Shown here one piece after another: positions 7,722 through 15,826 of a DNA stretch of 64,000 bases. The notes beneath the pieces are model-generated. The model was not told the origin of the DNA. It saw nothing but the letters and a program-made list of their open reading frames with translations, and did no database searches. Numbering within the stretch: the stretch's first letter is position 1; each line of letters opens with the position of its first letter. The position numbers and the translations under genes were made by a program. The stretch lies in contig JAZSQK010000065.1 of NCBI GenBank assembly GCA_045537915.1, forward strand, positions 1 to 64,000, in the 5' to 3' direction. This DNA comes from SFWF01 sp045537915. GTDB taxonomy: Bacteria > Bacillota > Clostridia > Oscillospirales > Acutalibacteraceae.

Positions 7722-8504
7722 TTATAAAACACACTGTAAAAATTGTTTGGTTCTGGGATTTTGCGGATTAGTAAATATTTGCTCGGGGGTTCCCTCTTCG
7801 GCAATAACACCGTCTGCCATAAAGACAACCCTGTCTGCAACCTCTCTGGCAAAGCCCATCTCGTGAGTAACTACTACCATGGTCATTCCCTCTTTTGCCA
7901 GGCTCTTCATAACATCAAGAACCTCGCCAACCATTTCGGGATCAAGGGCACTCGTCGGCTCATCAAAAAGCATAACCTCGGGGTCCATAGCAAGAGCTCT
8001 TACAATTGCCACACGCTGCTTCTGACCACCCGAAAGCCTTGATGGATACTCATCTGCTTTATCCTCAAGTCCTATTCTTTTAAGCAGTTCTATAGCTTTT
8101 TCTTTTGCTTCTGCCTTTATCTGAGCAACCGACTTTATCGGCTCGTGGTCGGGATTTCTTCTCCTTAACCTTCTTGCACGTTTTTTCTCAACATATACAG
8201 GAGCCAACATTATATTTTGTAGAACCGTCTTGTTATTAAACAGGTTAAAATGTTGGAACACCATTCCCATTTTCTGGCGATGGATATTTATGTCTACTTT
8301 AGGATCTGCAATGTCCACGCCATGAAAAACAACACTTCCTGAGGTGGGGTCCTCCATACAATTAAGACATCTTAAAAGGGTGCTTTTGCCCGAGCCGGAT
8401 GGCCCGATTATGACAACCTTCTCGCCCTTTGCTATATTCAGGTCAACATTTTTTAAAACCTCAAGGTCGCCAAAGGACTTTGTTAGATTAGATACTTTTA
8501 TCAC
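7722..8504 (-). CDS. Polar amino acid ABC transporter ATP-binding protein (GlnQ-like)
   Basis: A 260-residue ABC ATPase: Walker A GPSGSGKST (about residues 34-42), Q-loop in VFQHFNLF, signature LSGGQKQRVAI, Walker B VMLFDEPTSALDP and switch His in VVTHEMGFA. These features are those of the GlnQ/HisP class that powers import of polar amino acids. A basic insert of about 20 residues (VEKKRARRLRRRN...) lies between the Q-loop and the signature, which makes it longer than the usual 240 residues. It uses a GTG start at 8504 and overlaps the permease by 17 nt. Confidence 0.93.
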   Translation of the reverse strand: MIKVSNLTKSFGDLEVLKNVDLNIAKGEKVVIIGPSGSGKSTLLRCLNCMEDPTSGSVVFHGVDIADPKVDINIHRQKMGMVFQHFNLFNNKTVLQNIMLAPVYVEKKRARRLRRRNPDHEPIKSVAQIKAEAKEKAIELLKRIGLEDKADEYPSRLSGGQKQRVAIVRALAMDPEVMLFDEPTSALDPEMVGEVLDVMKSLAKEGMTMVVVTHEMGFAREVADRVVFMADGVIAEEGTPEQIFTNPQNPRTKQFLQCVL

Positions 8505-9198
8505 CTTTTCTCAAACTCCTTTCCATTACTTTTATCAAGAAGCTTATCAAAAGGACAAGCACTATATAGATTAACGCCATTGCAAGGTATGGAACCATAA
8601 ACTCATAATTGTTACTGCCTATATAATTGAAAGCAACATACAGGTCTGTAGCTCCGACAAAGCTTACAATTGAGGTTTCTTTAATCAGCGCTATAAACTC
8701 ATTACCCATCGTAGGCAGAATGTTTTTTACTGCCTGAGGGATAACAATCTTCATCATAGTAGCAGAAAAGCTTAATCCCATAGCTCTTCCGCCCTCCATC
8801 TGACCTTGGTCTACAGAAAGAATACCTCCACGCATAACCTCTGATATGTAAGCTCCGCTATTAAGTCCGAAAACAAGAATAGAAACCGCTACAGAGGTTA
8901 TTCTAACCCCTAAAAGCGGAAAAAGCACATAATAAAACAAAAGCAGTTGTACAACGATTGGTGTACCTCTGAAAAAGCCAACATAAAAGCTACAGAAGCC
9001 ATTAAGAATTCTCGGTAAAAGCTTATATTTTGGAATTACCCTAACCGTTGCAATTATAGTTCCTATAACGATACCAATAAGAAGACCCATTATAGCAATA
9101 GTGAGTGTATTACCAAGGCCCTCAACAACCTTATTATATGCGCCGTGGTCTATAAAGCTTTCAAGAAATATATCTATTTTTTTATCAAAATTTCCCAT
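8488..9198 (-). CDS. Polar amino acid ABC transporter permease
   Basis: A 236-residue HisM/GlnP-type inner membrane permease. The family EAA-type loop is visible in GGRAMGLSFSATMMKIVIPQA, and RGTPIVVQLLLFYYVLFP and ALIKETSIVSFVG are characteristic. About five membrane segments are seen. The ATG at 9198 is preferred; a TTG at 9258 would place a terminator-like hairpin (9225-9246) within the coding region. It lies between the binding-protein gene and the ATPase gene, the normal order for such importers. Confidence 0.92.
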   Translation of the reverse strand: MGNFDKKIDIFLESFIDHGAYNKVVEGLGNTLTIAIMGLLIGIVIGTIIATVRVIPKYKLLPRILNGFCSFYVGFFRGTPIVVQLLLFYYVLFPLLGVRITSVAVSILVFGLNSGAYISEVMRGGILSVDQGQMEGGRAMGLSFSATMMKIVIPQAVKNILPTMGNEFIALIKETSIVSFVGATDLYVAFNYIGSNNYEFMVPYLAMALIYIVLVLLISFLIKVMERSLRKGDKSI

Positions 9199-9224
9199 AT
9201 ATTCTACCCTTTGCAAATCAAAAA

Positions 9225-9246
9225 CCTCATCGTCAATCGATGAGGC
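9225..9246 (-). terminator. Intrinsic terminator/attenuator between the binding-protein and permease genes
   Basis: Minus strand stem CCTCATCG / CGATGAGG with a 5-nt loop, then TTTTTGATTTG. Placed inside the operon, it would lower transcription of the permease and ATPase relative to the binding protein. Confidence 0.75.
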
Positions 9247-9270
9247 GTTTGACTGCAATTTAATGTTTTT

Positions 9271-10113
9271 TTATGAAACGGCGTTAATAGATTCTGTAAT
9301 ACATGCTGCAGGTGCTGAGTCAATAATTACATAATCAATATTTCCGTTGATGAGGTCCTGAACCGCAAGAGAGCCGTTCTTGTATCCTACAGGGGTAACA
9401 GCTAATCCGTCGAAGCCCCAATCCTCATCGCCTTCAACGTAGAACTGACCTGTAGTTCCGTTCTGGAAGCCGATCTTGGTTTCACTTGTCATTGCTTCAA
9501 GAATTGCTACAACATCATCAAGGCTCTTGCAATCGTCAAAGGTCTTGTCGTCGCCGTTAACAATTATACGCTGTGAAGCAGCATAGTAAGAATCAGAGAA
9601 GTTTACATATTCTTTTCTGTCTTCCTTAACAGTAAGTCCTGCCATAGCAATATCACATTGATGCTGTCCTACAGAAAGGCAAACAGAATCGAAGTCCATG
9701 TTGTTTATAACAAGTTCTTTGCCAAGCTTTTCTGCAAGAAGAGCAGCGATTTCCATATCAATTCCAAGATATTTATCGCCTTCAGTATACTCGAATGGTT
9801 CAAATGCCGCATTTGTTGCTACTACGAGCTGGTCCTTGCTTGCATCGTAGGGCTTTGACTCAACCGGAGTAGGTGTTCCGTCACCGAAATACTTGTTACA
9901 GATCTCTTCAAACTTTCCGTTATCTTTAATTTCTTTGATGAAATCATTTACTGCACTAAGTAGTTCAGGCTGATCCTTATCTACTCCAAATGCATAAAGC
10001 TCTTCTGTCAAATCAATCTCAATAACCTTTGTTTTTGCAGTATTTGCTCCGCAGCCTGCAAAGCAGCAAACCATCATTGCTACAACCATAAGTAATGCGA
10101 TAATTTTTTTCAT
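9271..10113 (-). CDS. Amino acid ABC transporter substrate-binding lipoprotein, circularly permuted
   Basis: A 280-residue lipoprotein with signal peptide and lipobox CFAGC (Cys21). Residues 95-280 match the solute-binding family 3 core: LVVATNAAFEPFEYTEG, GIDMEIAALLAEKLGKEL, CDIAMAGLTVKEDRKEYVNF, GTTGQFYVEGDEDWGF, and it stops at YVIIDSAPAACI. The segment that normally follows this end (EEYAFGV-KGDPELL-..-YF) is instead at the N-terminus, residues 35-76: ELYAFGVDKDQPELLSAVND through ICNKYFGDG. So the last strand-helix block has moved to the front. GGAGGAG precedes the ATG at 10113. It is the promoter-proximal gene. Confidence 0.9.
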   Translation of the reverse strand: MKKIIALLMVVAMMVCCFAGCGANTAKTKVIEIDLTEELYAFGVDKDQPELLSAVNDFIKEIKDNGKFEEICNKYFGDGTPTPVESKPYDASKDQLVVATNAAFEPFEYTEGDKYLGIDMEIAALLAEKLGKELVINNMDFDSVCLSVGQHQCDIAMAGLTVKEDRKEYVNFSDSYYAASQRIIVNGDDKTFDDCKSLDDVVAILEAMTSETKIGFQNGTTGQFYVEGDEDWGFDGLAVTPVGYKNGSLAVQDLINGNIDYVIIDSAPAACITESINAVS

Positions 10114-10153
10114 TCTAAACTCCTCCAAAAAAGAAATTTTATTTTATATTGTG

Positions 10154-10182
10154 ATTATATACCCGAAATGCAAAGAATGCAA
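10154..10182 (-). promoter_or_regulatory. Promoter of the amino acid ABC importer operon
   Basis: Minus strand -35 TTGCAT (10177-10182), 17-bp spacer, -10 TATAAT (10154-10159), 41 bp before the binding-protein start. Confidence 0.78.
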
Positions 10183-10295
10183 GTATTTTTTCGTTTTTCT
10201 GCAAAAATATGCCTTTTTTGTGAATATTATGCATGTATATTGCATATTTTCTGTCTTGATTGGATATATTTACAAAATATTTATTCTTTTTTTTG

Positions 10296-10323
10296 TTGAC
10301 ATTGATACCCTTTTGAATATAAT
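10296..10323 (+). promoter_or_regulatory. Promoter of the marR-ABC exporter operon
   Basis: Full consensus TTGACA (10296-10301), 16-bp spacer, TATAAT (10318-10323), directly followed by a palindrome. Confidence 0.85.
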
Positions 10324-10347
10324 AGTTAATGTGTTAATTATTAACTA
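10323..10347. promoter_or_regulatory. Putative MarR operator
   Basis: Inverted repeat TAGTTAAT-N9-ATTAACTA starting at the last base of the -10 element and covering the transcription start; a third half-site TTTAACTA follows at 10348-10355. Position and symmetry suit autorepression by the MarR protein encoded 24 bp downstream. Confidence 0.6.
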
Positions 10348-10370
10348 TTTAACTAAATGGAGGAATATGT

Positions 10371-10817
10371 GTGGAAAATATAAAGCACTCCCCTTCTGTG
10401 CATGAAATTCATCATAAATTTATGAAGCTTAACCGTTTGCACCGCCAGGCAGTTGAAAGAAAAATGAGCGGTTGCGCAATCCACCGAAGTCAGCATATGC
10501 TTCTTATGTTTTTGCACAGATGCGAAAAAACGCCCACCCAGCGTGAAATTGCCGACCGTTTTGAAATAAGCCCCGCCGCTGTTGCAACCAGCCTTAAAAA
10601 GCTTGAGGCAGACGGATATATCACAAGGCAGACAAACGAGTCTGATACCAGGGAAAATATGATTTCAATAACCGATAAGGGACGGCAGATTGTAGAGTTT
10701 TCCAAATCCACCTTCGATGAACTCGACCGCCAGACATATTCGTCGCTGACAGAATCGGAACTTGCAGAATTTAACCGTTTGCTTTGCAAAATAATCGGCA
10801 ATCTTGAAGAGAGGTAG
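10371..10817 (+). CDS. MarR-family transcriptional regulator
   Basis: A 148-residue winged-helix regulator. The recognition region is TQREIADRFEISPAAVATSL (about residues 58-77), then LEADGYITRQTNESDTREN is the wing. MarR dimers usually repress an adjacent efflux or detoxification operon and release DNA on ligand binding. GTG at 10371 follows ATGGAGG at 7-nt spacing; an ATG four bases upstream is in another frame. It leads an operon with two ABC exporter genes (5-bp gap), so its ligand is probably a substrate of that pump. Confidence 0.92.
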   Translation: MENIKHSPSVHEIHHKFMKLNRLHRQAVERKMSGCAIHRSQHMLLMFLHRCEKTPTQREIADRFEISPAAVATSLKKLEADGYITRQTNESDTRENMISITDKGRQIVEFSKSTFDELDRQTYSSLTESELAEFNRLLCKIIGNLEER

Positions 10818-10822
10818 TAAAG

Positions 10823-12568
10823 ATGAAAATGTGGTACAAATATATTAAACCTTATCTTCCTTATTTTATAATTGGACCTGTTTGTATGATAGTTGAGGTT
10901 ATCGGCGAGGTGCTTATGCCGAAATTCCTCGCTATTGTAATAAACGGCGCAAAGGGCGGAACTCTTACGGTTGCCTCCAGCATCGGCACTGCAGGCCTTA
11001 TGATACTGACCGCAATAATGATGATGGTGGGCGGCGTAGGCGGCGCATATTTCGGCGCAAAGGCTTCGGTCAACTTTGCCGCAGATCTTCGTGACGATAT
11101 TTTTTCAAAGGTTCAAAAATTTTCCTTTGCAAACATAGATAAATTTTCGGCAGGTTCTCTCGTTACCCGTCTTACAAACGATGTAACCCAGCTGCAGAAC
11201 TTTGTAAATATGCTGCTCCGTATGTTTCTTCGCTCTCCCGGAATGCTTATTGGCGCAATCATAATGGCGGTTTCAATGCGACCTGATTTGTCCCTTGTGC
11301 TGCTCGTTACGGTACCTTTAATGCTTATAACCATACTTTTCATTATTTCAAAGGGCTTCCCCCGATTTGCAAAAATGCAGACCAAGATAGATTCTCTTAA
11401 CAATACGGTTCAGGAAAATATTACTAATGTCCGTGTTGTAAAATCCTTTGTCAGAGAGGAATATGAATCCGAAAAATTCCGTGAGGTAAACCGTAATCTT
11501 AAAAATGCAGGTATGTCGGCTTTAAAAATTATGATATTTATGGGACCGGTCATGACCCTGTTTATGAATATAACCACACTTGCGGTTCTCTGGTTTGGTT
11601 CTAATATAGTGCTGGGCGAGGCAGGTACCGTCGGCGGTATGGAAATCGGTGACCTGTCAGCATTTATAACCTATGTTACCCAGATACTCTCCTCCTTAAT
11701 GATGGTTACAATGATGCTCATGACCTCCTCGAGAGCTTTAGCCTCGGCAAAACGAATTAAAGAGGTCCTGAACGAAGATATCGACCTTGATGACCGCAAT
11801 GCAAAATTCCCAGAGCTTGAGGTAACGGGAGGAAAGGTTGAATTTAAAAATGTCAGCTTCCGCTATTATAAAAACAGCGAGGGTAAGGTTCTTGACAATA
11901 TAAATCTTACCATAGATGCAGGTCAGACGGTAGGTATAATAGGCTCGACAGGCTGCGGAAAGACAACCCTTGTTTCCCTTATTCCCCGTCTTTATGATGC
12001 AGACGAGGGCGAGGTTCTTATCGACGGTGTAAATGTAAAGGATTATTCGCTTTTCAATCTGCGTGAATCGGTCGGAATGGTTCTTCAGAAAAATGTCCTC
12101 TTTTCCGGCTCTGTTGAGGAGAATCTGCGTTGGGGTAATGAAGAAGCGACCGAAGAAGAGCTTCAAAAGGCGGCTGAATATGCTCAGGCTCACGGATTTG
12201 TAACCAGCTTCAAGGACGGCTATAATACACAGATTGAGCAAGGCGGCGTCAATGTTTCGGGCGGACAAAAGCAACGGCTTTGTATAGCAAGAGCGCTGCT
12301 TAAAAGGCCGAAAATACTGATTTTAGACGACTCTACCAGCGCAGTTGATACCGCAACAGAGGCTATGATCCGGAAAGCTTTCGGCGAAGAACTCGGTGGT
12401 TCTACAAAAATAATCATTGCACAGCGCATTTCCTCGGTTAAGGACTGCGATAAAATAATAGTTCTTAGCGAGGGAGAGATAACAGGAGTGGGAAACCATT
12501 CCCAACTTCTTGCAAACTGCGATGAATATAAAGAAATATACTACTCTCAGATGGATAAGGAGGAATAG
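10823..12568 (+). CDS. ABC exporter half-transporter with degenerate catalytic site
   Basis: A 581-residue fused membrane/ATPase protein of the MDR/MsbA type, with six membrane segments in about residues 15-305. The ATPase has Walker A GSTGCGKTT (about 374-382) and an intact signature VSGGQKQR, but Walker B reads LILDDSTSAVD, with Asp in place of the catalytic Glu, and the switch histidine is Gln (IIAQRIS). Such a half pairs with a normal partner, here the next gene, to make a heterodimer with one active and one degenerate ATP site. It lies 5 bp after the MarR gene and 3 bp before its partner. Confidence 0.94.
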   Translation: MKMWYKYIKPYLPYFIIGPVCMIVEVIGEVLMPKFLAIVINGAKGGTLTVASSIGTAGLMILTAIMMMVGGVGGAYFGAKASVNFAADLRDDIFSKVQKFSFANIDKFSAGSLVTRLTNDVTQLQNFVNMLLRMFLRSPGMLIGAIIMAVSMRPDLSLVLLVTVPLMLITILFIISKGFPRFAKMQTKIDSLNNTVQENITNVRVVKSFVREEYESEKFREVNRNLKNAGMSALKIMIFMGPVMTLFMNITTLAVLWFGSNIVLGEAGTVGGMEIGDLSAFITYVTQILSSLMMVTMMLMTSSRALASAKRIKEVLNEDIDLDDRNAKFPELEVTGGKVEFKNVSFRYYKNSEGKVLDNINLTIDAGQTVGIIGSTGCGKTTLVSLIPRLYDADEGEVLIDGVNVKDYSLFNLRESVGMVLQKNVLFSGSVEENLRWGNEEATEEELQKAAEYAQAHGFVTSFKDGYNTQIEQGGVNVSGGQKQRLCIARALLKRPKILILDDSTSAVDTATEAMIRKAFGEELGGSTKIIIAQRISSVKDCDKIIVLSEGEITGVGNHSQLLANCDEYKEIYYSQMDKEE

Positions 12569-12571
12569 AAA

Positions 12572-14545
12572 ATGGCTAAAAGAAGTCTTGAAGAATTACA
12601 AAAACAATATTCCTCCAGTGCGAAAAGCCCACAGAAGATGCCTCCTATGGCTCCCCGAGGCAGAGGTCCTGGAGGACCGCACGGCAGAATGGGCGGAAAG
12701 CCAAAAAATGCGAAACAAACCATTTTCCGTCTGCTATCCTATTTTAAGCCCCATATTCCAAAGCTTCTGCTGGTTCTTCTCTGTATGGTTCTGAGTACCG
12801 TAACCTCCCTTATAGGCTCCTTTACCCTCCTTCCGATAATTAACCGCATCGGTCAGATTCCGACCGCCGCAAAGGATGGAGTTATGGCCGTTACAATGGA
12901 CCGATTCATTGAAAAAATGACCGAAATCCCTTTTATAGCCACTATTATGGGAAACAGCAGATTTGCAGAGGCGCTGACCTATGTTGTTGCCGCAATATTC
13001 TTGCTTTTAGCGGTCTATTTGATAGGTATACTCTCTTCATATCTTCAATCAAGACTTATGCTCTCAATTACCCAGAATACGCTTGAAAAGATACGAAACG
13101 AGCTTTTTTGCAAGGTTCAGACTCTGCCTGTAAAATATTTCGATCAAAACCCCACAGGCGAGATTATGAGTCGCTTTACAAACGATATCGATAATATGGA
13201 TATGATGCTTAACCATTCGGTTACTGCCCTGTTTTCCGGTATCGTTACGCTTATAGGAACCCTCTTCTTTATGATAACAACCAACTGGATACTCACCCTT
13301 ATTACAGCCTTCTTCATTCCCCTGTTTGTTTTGTGCGGCGCTATGATTGGCAAGTATTCAAGAAAATACTATTCAGGTCAGCAGGCTGCTCTCGGCGCTG
13401 TAAACGGATATATAGAAGAAACCGTTTCGGGACAAAAGGTTGTTAAGGTCTTTAACCATGAGCAGACCTGTATGGAAGAATTCTCCATGCTTAATGACGA
13501 TATGCGTGACAAACAGTTTAAGGCCCAGTTTTTCGGCGGAATTATGGGGCCCGTCACACATAATGTCAGTATGATAAGCTACGGTGTAACTATCGGTGTG
13601 GGCGGTATTATGATGGTAACAAGCAGTTTTACCCCCGGAGCCCTTACAGTTTTCGCAAATTACACAAGACACTTTAATATGCCTATAAACCAGATATCCC
13701 AGCAGATGACGGCTATTTTCTCTGCCCTTGCGGGTGCCGAGCGTGTTTTTGCGGTAATGGATATGGAGCCCGAGCCAAAGGACACCGAAGACTCTGAGAA
13801 AAACACCCATATTAAAGGCCATATTGAGCTTAAAAAGGTCAGCTTTGGATACACCCCCGAAAAAACAGTCCTGAAGGACATCTCGCTTTATGCAAAGCCC
13901 GGTCAGAAGATTGCCTTTGTCGGCTCGACCGGCGCCGGAAAAACGACCGTTACCAATCTGCTTAACCGTTTTTACGATATTGCCGAAGGGCAGATAACCA
14001 TAGACGGTATTGACATAAAGGACTATCCGAGGGAGGTTCTCAGACAAAATATTGCAATGGTGCTTCAGGACACCCATCTCTTCACAGGAACAATTATGGA
14101 AAATATCCGATACGGAAGACTTGATGCTACCGATGAGGAGGTCATTGCCACCGCAAAAACAGCAAGTGCTCATTCCTTTATAACGAGGCTTGAAAATGGA
14201 TATGATACAATGATAACGGGCGATGGTGCCAACCTGTCGCAAGGTCAGCGACAACTGCTCAATATCGCACGAGCCGCCCTTTCAAAAGCCCCCATACTTG
14301 TGCTTGATGAGGCAACAAGCTCGGTTGATACAAGGACCGAACGTCACATAGAGCGAGGTATGGACCGACTTATGCAAAACCGCACAACCTTTGTAATTGC
14401 ACACAGACTCTCGACAGTTCGCAATTCAGATGCTATAATGGTACTTGAGCAGGGTAGAATTATCGAACGAGGAGATCACGAGGAACTACTAAGGCTCGGC
14501 GGAAGATACTACGAACTGTATACCGGTAAAAAGGAACTTGATTAA
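12572..14545 (+). CDS. ABC exporter half-transporter with consensus catalytic site
   Basis: A 657-residue MDR-type half-transporter. An extra N-terminal tail (residues 1-50) is rich in Pro, Gly, Arg and Met (MPPMAPRGRGPGGPHGRMGG) before the first membrane segment. Walker A is GSTGAGKTT (about 450), Walker B LVLDEATSS has the catalytic Glu, and the switch is IAHRLS. Its signature reads LSQGQRQ rather than LSGGQ. Those complementary changes fit the degenerate partner upstream: the active site uses this protein's Walker motifs and the partner's canonical signature. Likely a drug or peptide/lipid efflux pump; substrate unknown. Confidence 0.94.
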   Translation: MAKRSLEELQKQYSSSAKSPQKMPPMAPRGRGPGGPHGRMGGKPKNAKQTIFRLLSYFKPHIPKLLLVLLCMVLSTVTSLIGSFTLLPIINRIGQIPTAAKDGVMAVTMDRFIEKMTEIPFIATIMGNSRFAEALTYVVAAIFLLLAVYLIGILSSYLQSRLMLSITQNTLEKIRNELFCKVQTLPVKYFDQNPTGEIMSRFTNDIDNMDMMLNHSVTALFSGIVTLIGTLFFMITTNWILTLITAFFIPLFVLCGAMIGKYSRKYYSGQQAALGAVNGYIEETVSGQKVVKVFNHEQTCMEEFSMLNDDMRDKQFKAQFFGGIMGPVTHNVSMISYGVTIGVGGIMMVTSSFTPGALTVFANYTRHFNMPINQISQQMTAIFSALAGAERVFAVMDMEPEPKDTEDSEKNTHIKGHIELKKVSFGYTPEKTVLKDISLYAKPGQKIAFVGSTGAGKTTVTNLLNRFYDIAEGQITIDGIDIKDYPREVLRQNIAMVLQDTHLFTGTIMENIRYGRLDATDEEVIATAKTASAHSFITRLENGYDTMITGDGANLSQGQRQLLNIARAALSKAPILVLDEATSSVDTRTERHIERGMDRLMQNRTTFVIAHRLSTVRNSDAIMVLEQGRIIERGDHEELLRLGGRYYELYTGKKELD

Positions 14546-15187
14546 ATGGAAAAAGCAATTATTTTCGATATGGACGGCGTTATATTTGACACCGAAATTC
14601 TGACTCAGGAGGCTTTGCAGCAGGTCAGCAACCGTTACGGCGAGGGAGATGTCAGCAACTTCTTCCCTACCACCACAGGTGTCAGTCTTGCTGAAGCAAA
14701 GGCGCTTTACCGCAACTTTTTCGGAGAAGATTATCCATATGAACAAAGACGGGCTGAAATGCGTGAATATATTGCAGAGTATGTCAGAAAAAACGGTATG
14801 CCGATAAAAAAAGGCGCAGATAAGGTGCTTTCCACCCTTCAAAACCTCGGCTATAAAATCGGTCTTGCAACCTCATCAAGTCGTCCTTCGGTCGAAGCCC
14901 ATCTTAAAAGCTCGGGCTTTGGTAAATATTTTGATACTGTTGTCTGCGGAGATGAAATAGAAAAAGGCAAACCTGCACCCGATATTTATCTTATCTCTTG
15001 CAAAAAATTAGGTGTTGAGCCATGTAACACATTTGCAGCTGAAGACTCATATAACGGAGTTCGTTCGGCTGCCGCAGCAGGACTTAAGGTATTTATGATA
15101 CCCGATTTAAACCCAGCAAACGCTGAAATGAAAAGCCTTTCCTTTGCGGTGCTCGGCTCAATAAAAGAAATGCTTGAATATTTATAA
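14546..15187 (+). CDS. HAD-superfamily hydrolase, beta-phosphoglucomutase-like
   Basis: A 213-residue HAD subfamily IA protein. Motif I is IIFDMDGVIFDTE (nucleophile Asp near residue 8), motif II LATSSSRP, motif III Lys in KGKPAPDIYL, motif IV AEDSYNGVRSAAAAG. The helical cap follows motif I. It dephosphorylates or isomerises a sugar phosphate; the exact substrate is not evident. The ATG directly follows the exporter stop codon, so it is cotranscribed with the efflux pump under MarR control, though a functional link is not shown. Confidence 0.88.
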   Translation: MEKAIIFDMDGVIFDTEILTQEALQQVSNRYGEGDVSNFFPTTTGVSLAEAKALYRNFFGEDYPYEQRRAEMREYIAEYVRKNGMPIKKGADKVLSTLQNLGYKIGLATSSSRPSVEAHLKSSGFGKYFDTVVCGDEIEKGKPAPDIYLISCKKLGVEPCNTFAAEDSYNGVRSAAAAGLKVFMIPDLNPANAEMKSLSFAVLGSIKEMLEYL

Positions 15188-15190
15188 TAG

Positions 15191-15216
15191 AAAACAGACA
15201 CCTCGGTGTCTGTTTT
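15191..15216. terminator. Bidirectional terminator
   Basis: Stem AAAACAGACACC / GGTGTCTGTTTT between the HAD gene and the convergent lipoprotein gene. Confidence 0.9.
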
Positions 15217-15218
15217 CT

Positions 15219-15824
15219 TTATATCGTCCAGTTTTCTGTGTTCAAAAGAACGGTTGTTACCAAAATATTTTCGTTAAAATAAAAATCAAGCTGATATTTT
15301 CCTATATTGTACCTGAGCACAAGGCTTTCCTCTGCATAGGGAAGAAAATATAAATCATCCTCGGTCGCTACCACGGTTTTTCCATTAAGACTTGTAAGGG
15401 CTTGTTCAATTTCATTTTTGGTTGTAACAGAGGTCTTAAACCCAAAAGCATCCTCGGTTGTTTTGATAACAGAAATTCCCTTTGCTTTTTTGCTTTTCTC
15501 ATAATAAAAGCTCATTTTACCCGTAGTTATCTCGACAGCGAGATTGCCCTCATAAACATTATAGTAGACATCATCTTCACCGTGAACATGTCCACCCTCC
15601 TGATGCTCCTCTTCCATATTTGCTATAAGCTCTTCATAATAATCCGTAACCTCATCAATACCGCTTCCAACTGCAAAGGTTACCTCCGGGATAGAGCCTT
15701 TTTCAACCTGAGCGGTAATCTCTTGACCTCTATCCTCGGTTACACCGTCTTTATTATCCTTTTTACATCCAACCAATGTGAAAAGGAGTAAAAAAACTAA
15801 AAGTGCAGCAAAAAATCTTTTCAT
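15219..15824 (-). CDS. Uncharacterised lipoprotein
   Basis: A 201-residue protein I do not recognise. It has an N-terminal signal peptide with lipobox LVGC (Cys20), so it is a cell-surface lipoprotein. The mature part is acidic, with a His/Glu/Gly-rich stretch HQEGGHVHGEDD (about residues 75-87) that could bind a metal, and a C-terminal half with alternating hydrophobic strands (LVLRYNIGKYQLDFYFNENI). AAAGGAGAG precedes the ATG. It starts 2 bp after the nicotinate phosphoribosyltransferase gene ends, so the two are one transcript. Confidence 0.75.
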   Translation of the reverse strand: MKRFFAALLVFLLLFTLVGCKKDNKDGVTEDRGQEITAQVEKGSIPEVTFAVGSGIDEVTDYYEELIANMEEEHQEGGHVHGEDDVYYNVYEGNLAVEITTGKMSFYYEKSKKAKGISVIKTTEDAFGFKTSVTTKNEIEQALTSLNGKTVVATEDDLYFLPYAEESLVLRYNIGKYQLDFYFNENILVTTVLLNTENWTI

Positions 15825-15826
15825 CC

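Noticed and set aside
13373..14254. 293-codon minus-strand frame inside the second ABC exporter
   Set aside because: Long but antisense to a well-conserved ATPase gene; length is explained by codon bias.
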